Shown here in pieces: positions 51,254 through 61,734 of a DNA stretch of 64,000 nucleotides. Source of the stretch: DATMER01 sp034667225 (GTDB taxonomy: Bacteria > Acidobacteriota > Thermoanaerobaculia > Multivoradales > UBA5704). How positions within the stretch are numbered: the first letter of the stretch is position 1; the number at the start of each line of letters is the position of its first letter. Where the stretch lies: positions 62,001 to 126,000 of the forward strand of contig JAXDKG010000051.1 of the NCBI GenBank assembly GCA_034667225.1. The letters run 5' to 3'. A program made the translations under genes and the position numbers. Under the pieces are notes generated by a model that worked only from the letters and a program-made list of their open reading frames with translations, made no database searches and was not told where the DNA came from.

Positions 51254-53863
51254 ATGGGAGATGTAGTGAAAAGAAGACAGAACGACCGATGGCAGCGTCT
51301 GTGCGCATCGGCGACCATCCTGGCCCTGGCAGCGGGGTTCGGCTGCACCTCCTCGAAGCCGGCCCGTGTCGTCGAGGCCGCGCCGGCTTCCCGTCAGTCA
51401 CCGGCCGCACAGGGCGCCGCGGTGGCCGAAATCCGCACGCTCGATCTGCGTGAAGGGGCGCCTGAGGTCTTCGTCGACCTCGTGTCGAGCGCGCCCCTCG
51501 TGTGGACCAGCTTCCGCAACGCCGACGGCAAGGTCGTCGTCGAGCTTCCCAACTCGGCCGCCAGAGAGGGTCTCGCCGACCTCTCCCCCGCGGACGGGCT
51601 GGTCTCCGCGCTGCAGGTCCAGCGCAACCCGGAGGGGAGCCGCGCGATGACCCGCCTGGTCATTGCCACCCGGCAGGAGGTGGAGCACTCCATCTCCGCC
51701 GACGGCAACCGCCTTCAGATCCGGCTGCTCCCCATCGAGCAGCAGGCAGAGTCCGAGCCCGCGAAGCTCGCCTTCGAGCCGCTCGGTCCCGACAGCCCGC
51801 GCGGCGAGGAGCCGGCGGTTGAGCCCGAGCCCGCGGCCAGCGAGCCCGAGCCGGTCCAGGTCGCGACGTCCGCGCCCTCGGGCCCGGTCAACCTCGGTAC
51901 TCCGGACCGTCCGGCCGTAGCTCCGGCCCCGTCCGGCGTCACGGCCACGCGGCTCGAAGGGATCGAAGTCCTGACCTCCGATGGCGGCGCGGTCATCCGC
52001 ATCGGCGGCGACGGCGAGTTCCCCTACTCGACCTTCGCCCTGGACGCGCCCAGCCGCTTCATCATCGACCTCGAAGGGGTCGTGAACCGCAGCCCGCGCT
52101 CGACGCTGTCGGTCGAGGGCGGCATCGTCGAGCGGGTGCGGGTGGCCCAGTTCAAGCCGCTCCCCAAGCCCGTCTCGCGCGTGGTCTTCGATCTGAGCCG
52201 CGGCGTGGTGCCGGTCATCGAGCGCACCGCGGATGCCCTGGTGGTGAGCTTCCCCAGCGCCTCGGGCAACGCCACCGTCAAGGTGTCGCCCGCCGCCTGG
52301 GTCGCCGCGGCAAAGATCGAAGAAGAGCCGGAGCCCGAGCCGGTTCGTGAGGCGCGCTCGCCGCGGCCCGCGGCCCAGGTCTCGGACCTGGCCCTGGCCC
52401 AGGGTGGCTCCAGCGCCCGCCGCGAGCCGGAGATCGAGGTCGAAGAGGCCGCCGAGGCCAATCCCGCGCCCCCGCCGACGGCGCCGCCGCCGCCGGTAGC
52501 CCCGACCGCGGCGGATGATTCGATGGTCCAGGTGCGCCCCGCGACGCGCCGGCCGGCCGCGGCCACCGAGGTCCCCGCCACCGGCAGCAGCACCGGCGCC
52601 GCGATCCAGAGCTTCGAGACTCAGGCCATCGGCACCGACCGGGTGTACACCGGCGAGCCGATCGACCTCAAAGTCACCAACGCCGACGTGACCGAGGTGA
52701 TCCGCACGTTCGCCCAGATCAGCGGCCTCAACGTCCTGGTGCAGCCCGGCGTGCAGGGCGCCGTCACCGCGGAGCTGGAGAATGTTCCCTGGGACCAGGC
52801 GCTGGAGCAGATCCTCAAGATCAACGGCCTGGGCTACGAGGTCGAAGGCAACGTGATGCGCATCGCCCCGGTGGCGATCCTGCGCCAGGAAGCCCAGGAA
52901 GAGCAGCAGCTCGCGGCGGCCAAGGCGCTGTCGATCCCGCTGCAGACCATCTACCGGCGGCTCAGCTATGCCAATGCCGCCCAGATCTCGCAGCTTCTGC
53001 GCAGCGGCCAGGCCGGCCTGCTGTCGCAGCGCGGCAGCGTGATCGTGGACGACCGGACGAACAGCCTGATCATCAAGGAGCTGCCGGCTTTCATGGACAC
53101 GATCGTGTCGGTGATCGACCGGCTCGACTCGCCCGAGCCGCAGGTCATGATCGAGGCCCGGATCATCGAGACGACGAAGCGGTTCACCCGCGAGTTCGGC
53201 ATCGACTGGGGCTTCTCCGGGATCGCCAGCCCGGCGACCGGCAACACGAGCGGCCTGGTCTTCCCGAACCAGGGCACGGTCACCGGCGGCGTCAACGTAC
53301 CGGGCGGCGGCGATGCCGGCACGCTCAGCTTCCGGCTCGGCAACGTGCTCAACACCTTCACCCTGGACGTCGCGCTCCAGGCGGCCGAGAGCGAGGGCCT
53401 GATCAACATCCTGTCCGCGCCCAAGGTGGCCACGCTCAACAACCAGCAGGCCTCGATCCAGAGCGGCCTGCAGATCCCGATCCAGACGATCGCCAACAAC
53501 ACGGTGACCGTGCAATACGTGTCCGCCACCCTGCAGCTCCAGGTGACGCCGCAGGTGACGGCCGAGGGCACCGTGCTCATGACGATCATGATCTCGAAGC
53601 GCGAGCCGCAGCTCGCCTTCCTGGTCCCGGGCGCCACCAACGCCCCGATCGCGACCAAGGAGGCCACGACCCGCCTGCTCGTCCGCGACGGCGGCACCGC
53701 GGTCATCGGCGGCATCTACAAAGTGTCCACCGACCAGGGCGAGGACCGGGTCCCCGGCCTGGCGAACATCCCGATCATCGGCAACCTGTTCAAGAACAAA
53801 TCCCGGCGTGAAGAGAACGAGGAGCTGCTCATCTTCATCACCCCCAGGATCATGAAGCTTTGA
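51254..53863 (+). CDS. pilQ: Type IV pilus secretin PilQ
   Basis: 869 residues, outer-membrane secretin through which the pilus passes. A signal/lipobox-like start (LALAAGFGCTSSKP, Cys31). Two AMIN domains (about 55-160 and 235-345) bind peptidoglycan, then a Pro/Glu-rich linker. The N-domain carries VTEVIRTFAQISGLNVLVQ, followed by the NolW-type fold. The secretin core (about 690-869) ends with RRVNRKFEEN-free but typical GLANIPIIGNLFKNKSRREE and ELLIFITPRIM. ATG 51254 chosen over 51227. Confidence 0.95.
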   Translation: MGDVVKRRQNDRWQRLCASATILALAAGFGCTSSKPARVVEAAPASRQSPAAQGAAVAEIRTLDLREGAPEVFVDLVSSAPLVWTSFRNADGKVVVELPNSAAREGLADLSPADGLVSALQVQRNPEGSRAMTRLVIATRQEVEHSISADGNRLQIRLLPIEQQAESEPAKLAFEPLGPDSPRGEEPAVEPEPAASEPEPVQVATSAPSGPVNLGTPDRPAVAPAPSGVTATRLEGIEVLTSDGGAVIRIGGDGEFPYSTFALDAPSRFIIDLEGVVNRSPRSTLSVEGGIVERVRVAQFKPLPKPVSRVVFDLSRGVVPVIERTADALVVSFPSASGNATVKVSPAAWVAAAKIEEEPEPEPVREARSPRPAAQVSDLALAQGGSSARREPEIEVEEAAEANPAPPPTAPPPPVAPTAADDSMVQVRPATRRPAAATEVPATGSSTGAAIQSFETQAIGTDRVYTGEPIDLKVTNADVTEVIRTFAQISGLNVLVQPGVQGAVTAELENVPWDQALEQILKINGLGYEVEGNVMRIAPVAILRQEAQEEQQLAAAKALSIPLQTIYRRLSYANAAQISQLLRSGQAGLLSQRGSVIVDDRTNSLIIKELPAFMDTIVSVIDRLDSPEPQVMIEARIIETTKRFTREFGIDWGFSGIASPATGNTSGLVFPNQGTVTGGVNVPGGGDAGTLSFRLGNVLNTFTLDVALQAAESEGLINILSAPKVATLNNQQASIQSGLQIPIQTIANNTVTVQYVSATLQLQVTPQVTAEGTVLMTIMISKREPQLAFLVPGATNAPIATKEATTRLLVRDGGTAVIGGIYKVSTDQGEDRVPGLANIPIIGNLFKNKSRREENEELLIFITPRIMKL

Positions 53864-53880
53864 CCGGCAGGAGCGCGAAA

Positions 53881-54420
53881 ATGAAACGTACGGGCACTTT
53901 TCTAGTCTTGGCCATCCTGGTCCTCGCCCTCGGCAGCTGCCAGAGCCGGACCGATCTCAGCGAAGGCTCCGTGATCCTGTCGGTGACCGACTTCGACGAG
54001 CTGCCTTTGCTGGTCAGCGTCAGCGGCGGCGGTCCCACGCAGGTGGGTGAGGTCACGCTCCAGAACTTCGCCAAGGACCCGAACGGCACCACCAGCGATC
54101 TGCAAGGGATCGAGCTGCGCAGCTACGAGGTGCGCTACTCCCGGCGCGACACCGGAACTCGCCTGCCGCCGCCGATGGTGCAGTCGCTCTTCAGCCTGGT
54201 CCCGGCCAACGGCTCGGCGACGATCTCGAACCTGCAGTTCCTCTCCTTGAACCAGCTGCTCAATCCGCCGCTGTCCGACCTGGCCACCGCCGGAGCGGAC
54301 CGGGAGACGGGCAGCCAGGTCATCGTCCTCAACGTGACCATGCGTTTTTTCGGCCGGACGCTCGCGGGCGATGACATCGCCTCCGATCCGGCTTCGTTTA
54401 CGGTCGAAGTCGTGCCGTAA
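53881..54420 (+). CDS. Lipoprotein of unknown function after pilQ
   Basis: 179 residues. Signal peptide with lipobox (LVLALGSCQSRT). The mature part is beta-rich (VILSVTDFDELPLLVSVSGG, LQGIELRSYEVRYSRRD) with no recognised domain. It starts 17 nt after pilQ, so it is probably in the same transcript. A link to pilus or secretin assembly is inference from position. Confidence 0.65.
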   Translation: MKRTGTFLVLAILVLALGSCQSRTDLSEGSVILSVTDFDELPLLVSVSGGGPTQVGEVTLQNFAKDPNGTTSDLQGIELRSYEVRYSRRDTGTRLPPPMVQSLFSLVPANGSATISNLQFLSLNQLLNPPLSDLATAGADRETGSQVIVLNVTMRFFGRTLAGDDIASDPASFTVEVVP

Positions 54421-54438
54421 CCTTTTCAGGAGCAAGGT

Positions 54439-56268
54439 ATGAAACCGTCGAGGATCGTCTTCCATCTGCTCTTCGCGCTCGCTCTGGTGGCGGCGTTCGG
54501 CTGCCAGTCCGACTCGCCCACCGAGCCGTCGAACGTGCCGCCGGCAGCGCCGATACCGCCGGTGCCGGTCACGACCTACGCCATCACCGTGACCCCGAGC
54601 CCCGGGCAGCTCACGGCCGGGGCCAGTACGGGCAGCACCATCACGGTCGACGTGCGCCGCACCGACACCGGGCAGCCTCCCCCTGACCTGACGCCGGTGA
54701 CGGTCACGACGAACATCGGCAGCTTCGGCGCCTTCGGCAGCGGCACGAAGGAAGTCGCGCTCCAGCTGGTCAACGGCAGGGCGCAGACCGTGCTCTTCCC
54801 CGATGACCAGGTGGGGACCGCCACGATCCGGGCGGTCGTGGGCCCCAGCGCCGGCGCGGCCAACGTCGCGATCGGCCAGGCCGGGACCTTCTTCATCTCG
54901 GCGGTGACCCCCTCGATCGGCACTCCCCAGGGCGGCGAGGAGGTCTCGATCCTGGGCGGCGGCTTCGACGGTCCCGTGCGGGTGACATTCAACGGCGCCG
55001 CGGCGCAGGTGCTCTCGGTCTCGCCGACCCGCATCCGGGTGCGGGTGCCGCCGGCCGCCGCCGCGGGAGTCACCGTCCCCGTCGGCCAGTCGGTGCCGGT
55101 GACGGTCTCGGTGACGATCAACTACAACGAGGCGACGGGCGTGGCCACGGACCAGCTGCCCGCCGGCTTCACCTACTCGCTCGGCGGCACGATCCAGCAG
55201 CCAGCGATCCTGTCGGTGACGCCCAACGCCGGCACCAACGACGGCGGCACCCGCATCACGATCGTGGGCGAGGGCTTCCAGGCGCCGGTGCAGGTCCTCT
55301 TCGGGACCGGCGGCACGAGCAGCTTCGACGGCATCGAGGCCACGGTTCTGGAGACGTCGTCCAACCGGCTCGTCGTCGTCTCCCCGACCGCGTCGGGATT
55401 CGGCCAGAACAACGTCAACCAGCTCGTGGACATCCTGGTGAGGAACCTGAACAGCGGCTTCGCCACGGTGACGACCGACGCCTTCAAGTACGGCAACAAG
55501 GTCATCATCACCGCCATGGGTCCGGGCTCCGGCCCGTACACCGGCGGCACGCGCGTGACCCTCTTCGGCCAGGGCTTCGACGATCCGGTCGCGGTCTCCC
55601 TGGGCGGCATCGGACAGACGCCGATCTCGGTGACCGGCACCGAGATCGTCTTCATCACCAGCGGGGTGGCGCTCGCGAACTGCCCGGCCAACGGCATCGT
55701 TTCGGTCAGCGGCGTCGGAGTGACCAACATCGACACCGGCGACAGCGGCACCGCCACCATCGGCTTCAACTATGTCGTGCCGCTGCCTCTGCTCTTCGGG
55801 GTCAGCCCGCAGAGCGGCATCATCGGCTCGAACGTCACCCTGTCGGGCCAGAGCTTCAGCACCAACATCCAGGTGCTGTTCGGCGACCCGACCAACGGCT
55901 CCGCGGCCTCGATCGTCAGCAAGTCGTCCACGGCGATCACGGTCAGGGTGCCGACGCCGCCGCAGGGCTTCGTCTTCGCCACCGAGCCGTGCGACGGCAA
56001 CGGCGACGGCATCGCCGGCGGCGAGCGCAACATCCCGACCCCCATCTCGGTGACCGTGCGCAACCTGGACGGCACCGGCTGCCTGGTGACGCTCAGCAAC
56101 GCCTTCACCATCAGCCCGCAGAACTCGACCTGCACCGGCGACACGTCGACGCCGCCGCCGCCGCCGACGGTGCAGTGCACCGACGGCTTCGACAACGACG
56201 GTGACACGTTCATCGACGGGGCGGACCCGCAGTGCACCGGTCCTACGGACGACAGCGAGGCGTCGTAG
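54439..56268 (+). CDS. IPT/TIG-domain lipoprotein
   Basis: 609 residues. Lipobox LVAAFGCQSD. Several immunoglobulin-like IPT/TIG modules recur: VTPSIGTPQGGEEVSILGGG, VTPNAGTNDGGTRITIVGEG, MGPGSGPYTGGTRVTLFGQG and GVSPQSGIIGSNVTLSGQ, each about 90-100 residues. The C-terminus is Asp/Pro/Cys-rich (CTDGFDNDGDTFIDGADPQC), resembling calcium-binding type repeats. A cell-surface binding protein or adhesin is likely. It shares the post-pilQ transcript. Confidence 0.82.
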   Translation: MKPSRIVFHLLFALALVAAFGCQSDSPTEPSNVPPAAPIPPVPVTTYAITVTPSPGQLTAGASTGSTITVDVRRTDTGQPPPDLTPVTVTTNIGSFGAFGSGTKEVALQLVNGRAQTVLFPDDQVGTATIRAVVGPSAGAANVAIGQAGTFFISAVTPSIGTPQGGEEVSILGGGFDGPVRVTFNGAAAQVLSVSPTRIRVRVPPAAAAGVTVPVGQSVPVTVSVTINYNEATGVATDQLPAGFTYSLGGTIQQPAILSVTPNAGTNDGGTRITIVGEGFQAPVQVLFGTGGTSSFDGIEATVLETSSNRLVVVSPTASGFGQNNVNQLVDILVRNLNSGFATVTTDAFKYGNKVIITAMGPGSGPYTGGTRVTLFGQGFDDPVAVSLGGIGQTPISVTGTEIVFITSGVALANCPANGIVSVSGVGVTNIDTGDSGTATIGFNYVVPLPLLFGVSPQSGIIGSNVTLSGQSFSTNIQVLFGDPTNGSAASIVSKSSTAITVRVPTPPQGFVFATEPCDGNGDGIAGGERNIPTPISVTVRNLDGTGCLVTLSNAFTISPQNSTCTGDTSTPPPPPTVQCTDGFDNDGDTFIDGADPQCTGPTDDSEAS

Positions 56269-56288
56269 TCCTTTCCTGAGCATCCTGG

Positions 56289-56318
56289 GGCGGCTGCCTG
56301 TACGGCAGCCGCCTTTTT
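56289..56318 (+). terminator. Rho-independent terminator of the pil/lipoprotein operon
   Basis: Perfect 10-bp stem GGCGGCTGCC / GGCAGCCGCC, loop TGTAC, then five T, 20 nt after the TIG lipoprotein stop. Confidence 0.92.
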
Positions 56319-56328
56319 CATCTCTCGA

Positions 56329-56493
56329 GTGCTTTACGCGACAAGAAGCCGCGCTTCCGGCTCGCACCTCGGCCTCCAGATCGACCCGCGGAGCGCCACC
56401 GCCGCGCTCCGCCGCTGGGGCGTCCGCGGGCGGCTCGACGTGGTCCGCAAGGGGACTTCCCACCGCGAGGGGCTGTTCACGAAGCCGAAGTAG
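56329..56493 (+). CDS. Possible 54-residue ORF between terminator-like hairpins
   Basis: An open frame starting GTG, basic (HLGLQIDPRSATAALRRWG, then VVRKGTSHREGLFTKPK). No ribosome site, no recognised family and no homologue in the window. It sits between two copies of a CTGCC..GGCAG hairpin (56289-56313 and 56498-56516). Likely spurious, recorded for completeness. Confidence 0.15.
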   Translation: MLYATRSRASGSHLGLQIDPRSATAALRRWGVRGRLDVVRKGTSHREGLFTKPK

Positions 56494-56497
56494 GCTG

Positions 56498-56516
56498 GCT
56501 GCCTGGACGGGCAGCC
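56498..56516. repeat. Second copy of the GGCTGCC hairpin
   Basis: GGCTGCC (TGGACG) GGCAGCC-like hairpin nearly identical to the terminator at 56289 but without a T-run. It lies in the leader of the next lipoprotein. Confidence 0.45.
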
Positions 56517-56541
56517 GTCCCGATTCGTATACTCCATTGCT

Positions 56542-57516
56542 ATGAAACAAGCAGTCGCCCTCCTCTCCCTTCTCTGTCTCCTCGCGCCGGCCCTGGGCTG
56601 CGATAAAGCCTCGCCGGTCGCGCCGGCCGGTTCGATCCTGAGCATCAGCACCAACCCGTCCAGGATCGGCCTGAATGGCAGCTCCACCATCACCGTGATC
56701 GGCCGCAAGCCGGACGGCAACCCGCTCAACCCGGGGACGGAGATCCGGCTGTCCAGCGACCTGGGTACGCTCTCCCCTTCCATCGTGGAGGTGGACAGCG
56801 GCGGACGGGCGACGGCGACTCTCCGTGGCGACGGACGTTCGGGAGCCGCCAAGGTGACGGCCGCGACGGCTGACGCCACGGTAGAAACCACGATTCAGAT
56901 CGGCGAGACGGATACGTCGAAGCCGACGGTCCTGTTGTCGGTGAACCCGAGCACGGTCCCGGTGGAGGGCACCGCCACCGTGACGGTGATCGCGCGCAAC
57001 TCGGACGGCTCCCCGGTCGCAGCAGGCCAGACCGTGATTCTGACCTCCTCCCTGGGGACGCTCTCGCCGAGCCGGCCGACCACCCGCGCCGACGGCACCG
57101 CCACCGCGACCCTCAATGCCGGCAGCCAGTCCGGGACCGCCACGATCACCGCCATTGTCGGCGCGAGCGCGGCGGCGACCACCACCGTGACGATCCGCGA
57201 GGCCGCGACGGACATCAGCGTCCAGGCCAACCCCGGATCCCTGCCCAGGGCCGGCGGCGAGGTCACGCTCACGGCGTTCGTGACGAACTCCCAGGGGCAG
57301 CCGCTGCAGGGCGCGCCGGTCACGTTCGAGGCCACCCGCGGGACCCTGGAGTTCACCGGCGTCGTCTTCACCGACACCTCGGGCGTGGCCACGAACACGC
57401 TCACGCTGGATCAGCAGGACCTGCCGGCCGGCGTCAACGAAGTCACCGTGGAGGTGAGCACCCCGTCCGGCGACGGCACGCTGCTCTTCGACGAGACCAC
57501 GATCGACATCCAGTGA
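56542..57516 (+). CDS. Ig-like (Big/invasin-type) lipoprotein
   Basis: 324 residues. The lipobox is LLAPALGCDKAS. Three tandem bacterial Ig-like domains of about 95 residues follow: ISTNPSRIGLNGSSTITVIG, SVNPSTVPVEGTATVTVIAR and SVQANPGSLPRAGGEVTLTA, each with a TLSP-type turn and a closing strand. A surface-exposed or adhesive role is likely. ATG 56542. It follows the operon terminator, so it is probably expressed separately. Confidence 0.82.
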   Translation: MKQAVALLSLLCLLAPALGCDKASPVAPAGSILSISTNPSRIGLNGSSTITVIGRKPDGNPLNPGTEIRLSSDLGTLSPSIVEVDSGGRATATLRGDGRSGAAKVTAATADATVETTIQIGETDTSKPTVLLSVNPSTVPVEGTATVTVIARNSDGSPVAAGQTVILTSSLGTLSPSRPTTRADGTATATLNAGSQSGTATITAIVGASAAATTTVTIREAATDISVQANPGSLPRAGGEVTLTAFVTNSQGQPLQGAPVTFEATRGTLEFTGVVFTDTSGVATNTLTLDQQDLPAGVNEVTVEVSTPSGDGTLLFDETTIDIQ

Positions 57517-57531
57517 TCTCTCTTCAGGAAA

Positions 57532-57565
57532 GCCCCCTGCGGTCAAAGGTTTGGCCGCAGGGGGC
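57532..57565. terminator. Terminator-like hairpin after the Ig lipoprotein
   Basis: 11-bp perfect stem GCCCCCTGCGG / CCGCAGGGGGC with a 12-nt loop, 15 nt after the stop. No T-run follows on the plus strand, so efficiency is uncertain. The next promoter overlaps its right arm. Confidence 0.55.
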
Positions 57566-57578
57566 CCGCTGCTATAAT
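57551..57578 (+). promoter_or_regulatory. Promoter of the TPR-roadblock-accBC operon
   Basis: TTGGCC (57551-57556), 16-nt spacer, perfect TATAAT (57573-57578), about 55 nt before ATG 57635. The -35 overlaps the upstream hairpin. Confidence 0.65.
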
Positions 57579-57634
57579 GCAGCCGCTTTGACCAACGATC
57601 CCAAAACCTACCGCTTCGCCCCGGGTGCGAACGC

Positions 57635-58906
57635 ATGACGGACGGTTCGATGCCCGACCGGCTCGCCCAGCTCAAGGCGCGCTGGGAGTCCGATCCGAGC
57701 TCCCGCATCTTCCTCCAGCTCGCGGAGGAGTACCGCCACCAGGGCCGTATGCAGGAGGCGCTCGCCGTGCTCGACCGGGGGCTTCAGGAGCACCCGGGCT
57801 ACCTCTCGGCCCTCGTGGCCAAGGGGCGCTGCCATCTCGAGCTGGGCGAGGCCGACGCCTCGCGCTCGGTGCTCGAGCGGGTGGTCAAGCAGGACCCCAC
57901 CCAGATGGTCGCCAACAAGCTGCTGGTGCGCGCCTACCTGGAAACGGGCGACCCCGCCCGTGCCCGCGAGCGCCTCGATCTCTACAGCCTGCTCAACGAC
58001 GGCGATTCCGAGATCGGCGACCTCCGCCGGCAGATCAAGCTGATGGACCGTCCCAAGGAACGGGAAAAGGTTCCCGAGAACGACATCTTCGACCTCGGCG
58101 ATGTCCGCCGGCAGTCGGCCGGGGACGTCTTCTCTCTGGAGGCTCCGGCCTCCGAACCGGCCTACGAAATGGAAGAGCCTGTCGAAGACTCCGACGGCGA
58201 CCTCTTCCCTGGCCTCGTCTCCCGCTCCTCCCGCGAGCGCTACCTGACGAGCCTGGGCTCCGAGGGCATCTTCGAGGTGGGCCTGACGCCGATGGCGCCC
58301 TCGGAGGTCCCCCTCACGGCCGCGGCTCCGGGGCCCATCCTGATGGCGCCGATCGCGATGCCCGAGGAGCCGCCGCTCCCGGCCGAGTCCGATCTCGCGG
58401 TGACGCGTTTCGAGGAGCCGGGGATTTCCCAGCCTGAGCCACACGTCGAGGACGCCTCGTGGCTGGAGGAGATCCCCGTCGTGCCGGCGGCCGCGATGCC
58501 CGAAGCGCCTGTTTTCGAGGATCTGGCGCCCATTCCGGCTCCCGCCCCTCCCCCGGAGGAGACAGCCGAGGATCTCTGGGCCGACGAGCCGGTCCAGCCG
58601 GCACAGCCGGTCGCGACCGCCACGCTCGGCGAGATCTACCTCCGCCAGGGGCACGCCGACGAGGCGGAGCGGATCTTCCGCGAGGTCCTGGAACGGGAGC
58701 CGGGCAACGGAGCGGCCCTCGCCGGCCTCGAACAGATCGAGGAGACGCGCCGCGTGCCCCAAAGCGTGGCGCTGGATGCGGGCCGTCTGCTCGCGGGCTT
58801 CCGGCCGGGCGGGGGCGGCACGACCGCGCGCAAGATCTTCCTGCTGAACCGTTATCTCGACCGCATCCGGGGGAGCCGCCTCCGGGGGGACCATAATGTT
58901 CCGTGA
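57635..58906 (+). CDS. TPR protein with long acidic/Pro-rich linker
   Basis: 423 residues, cytoplasmic. N-terminal TPRs (about 8-140: SSRIFLQLAEEYRHQGRMQE, AYLETGDPARARERL) and a C-terminal TPR (TLGEIYLRQGHADEAERIFR) flank a low-complexity Pro/Glu/Ala linker. It overlaps the roadblock gene by 11 nt, suggesting a joint complex. Role unknown; position ahead of accBC is noted. Confidence 0.8.
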   Translation: MTDGSMPDRLAQLKARWESDPSSRIFLQLAEEYRHQGRMQEALAVLDRGLQEHPGYLSALVAKGRCHLELGEADASRSVLERVVKQDPTQMVANKLLVRAYLETGDPARARERLDLYSLLNDGDSEIGDLRRQIKLMDRPKEREKVPENDIFDLGDVRRQSAGDVFSLEAPASEPAYEMEEPVEDSDGDLFPGLVSRSSRERYLTSLGSEGIFEVGLTPMAPSEVPLTAAAPGPILMAPIAMPEEPPLPAESDLAVTRFEEPGISQPEPHVEDASWLEEIPVVPAAAMPEAPVFEDLAPIPAPAPPPEETAEDLWADEPVQPAQPVATATLGEIYLRQGHADEAERIFREVLEREPGNGAALAGLEQIEETRRVPQSVALDAGRLLAGFRPGGGGTTARKIFLLNRYLDRIRGSRLRGDHNVP

Positions 58907-59252
58907 GCTACTGAGCCAGATCAGCGGCCGCATCGACGGCGCGCTCGCCCTCTCGCTCGTGGCCCATGACGGCATGCCGGTCGAGTCTGTGACCTTCGAC
59001 CGGGAGATCGACCTGGAGGCGCTCGGCGCCGAGATGGTCTCCCAGGCGCGGGCCATTTCGGCCAACCACCGCGAGCTGGAAGTCGGGGACGTCCAGCAGC
59101 TCTCCGTGACTACCGATCGGGTGACCCTGATGGTCAGCTCCGTCACCCCGGATTATTATCTGCTCCTCGTCCTGGGCCCGGAGGGAAACTACGGCCGCGC
59201 CCGGTTCGAGCTCCGGCGAGCGCGTCTGCTCCTGGAGGACGAGCTTTCCTGA
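58896..59252 (+). CDS. Roadblock/LC7 domain protein
   Basis: 118 residues matching the roadblock fold (RELLSQISGRIDGALALSLV, PVESVTFDREID, VGDVQQLSVTTDRVTLMV). These small proteins often regulate MglA-type GTPases or form scaffolds; no GTPase gene lies nearby. It overlaps the TPR gene's end, so the two may function together. Confidence 0.82.
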   Translation: MFRELLSQISGRIDGALALSLVAHDGMPVESVTFDREIDLEALGAEMVSQARAISANHRELEVGDVQQLSVTTDRVTLMVSSVTPDYYLLLVLGPEGNYGRARFELRRARLLLEDELS

Positions 59253-59265
59253 GGGGGGCTGGGTC

Positions 59266-59742
59266 TTGCTGACGTTTGAACAGATCAAGGAGCTCATCGA
59301 GCTGGTCGCGCAGCGCCGGCTACAGGGGCTGGAGATCGAGCGCTCGGGCTTCCGCCTGAAGATCGAGGGCCAGCCGCAGGCTCAGCCGGCCGTCCAGGCC
59401 GCTCCGGCCGCCGAGGCTTCCTTCGCCTCGTCCCCGGCGTCCGCGCCTGCCGTTCCCGTTTCAGCTGCGGTGCCGGAAGCCCCTGCTTCCGCCGACGCCG
59501 GAGCGCACATCGTCACCTCGCCCATCGTCGGCACCTTCTACCGTGCCGCCTCTCCGGATTCCGATCCGTTTGTCGAGGTCGGCTCCCGGGTCAAGAAGGG
59601 ACAGGTCCTCTGCATCATCGAAGCGATGAAGCTGATGAACGAGATCGAGTCGGACGCGGACGGCGTGGTCGTGCAGATCTATCCGCAGAATGCCCAGGCC
59701 GTCGAGTATGGCGAGCCGCTCTTCGCCATCCGGGCCGACTAG
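59266..59742 (+). CDS. accB: Biotin carboxyl carrier protein of acetyl-CoA carboxylase
   Basis: 158 residues. The C-terminal biotinyl domain (from about residue 80) has the target Lys122 in CIIEAMKLMNE. An Ala/Pro-rich swivel linker (about 40-78) precedes it. It carries the carboxyl group for the first step of fatty acid synthesis. TTG start 59266 with GGGGGG-type site. It is followed by accC after 7 nt. Confidence 0.95.
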   Translation: MLTFEQIKELIELVAQRRLQGLEIERSGFRLKIEGQPQAQPAVQAAPAAEASFASSPASAPAVPVSAAVPEAPASADAGAHIVTSPIVGTFYRAASPDSDPFVEVGSRVKKGQVLCIIEAMKLMNEIESDADGVVVQIYPQNAQAVEYGEPLFAIRAD

Positions 59743-59749
59743 AGCCTCG

Positions 59750-61089
<1,340 letters not shown>

Positions 61090-61093
<4 letters not shown>

Positions 61094-61734
61094 GAGCCCC
61101 CGCCGGGCCTTCAGGTAGAATCTACGCGATCGCCGACGTCGAGGCCCTGCACCCGACTCCGCTCCCCGCGGCCGTCCGCGCCATGGCGGAGGCCGGCATC
61201 CAGTGGATTCAGGTGCGGGCGAAGCAGCTCTCCGGCGGCGAGCTCTGCCGGCAGATGGAGGCCTGCTGCCGCGCCCTGGAAGGGAGCGGCGTCCGGCTCT
61301 GGGTGGACGACCGGGCGGATGTCGCAGCCCTCTTCCCCCCGCCGGAGGTGGCCGGCCTGCATGTAGGGCAGACGGACCTGCCCCCCGCGGCTGCCCGGCG
61401 GGTGGTGGGCGATGAAATGTGGATCGGTCTTTCTACACATGATGAGGAGCAGCTCCTCGCCGCGGACGCCGATCCCGACGTGGACGTGATCGCGGTCGGG
61501 CCGGTCTTCCCCACGACGGGCAAGGCGAGCCCCGACCCGGTGGTGGGATTGAGTTTCCTGCGCCGGGCGCGAGAGCTGACCGCCAAGCCGCTGGTGGCGA
61601 TCGGCGGGATCGATGCAGGCAATGTGGCCCAGGTTCTCGCCTCCGGGGCTGATACCGCGGCCGTGATCGGGGCGGTCTGCCGCGGAGATGTCGGGGCGAA
61701 CTGCCGGCGGCTGATGGCGTGCGCGTCTATCTGA
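61090..61734 (+). CDS. Thiamine phosphate synthase-like (ThiE/TenI) protein
   Basis: 214 residues, a TIM-barrel of the ThiE/TenI family. IYAIADVEAL, IQWIQVRAKQLSGGEL (the QxRxK motif), LWVDDRADVA, GLHVGQTDLPP, AVGPVFPTTGK and LVAIGGIDAGNV are all present. ThiE couples the pyrimidine and thiazole parts of thiamine. With no other thiamine genes nearby, a TenI-like role is possible. It overlaps accC and aroK. Confidence 0.88.

Noticed and set aside
53902..57708. 1268-residue minus-strand frame
   Set aside because: It is the antisense shadow of the lipoprotein genes in high-GC DNA; the plus-strand genes have signal peptides and domains.
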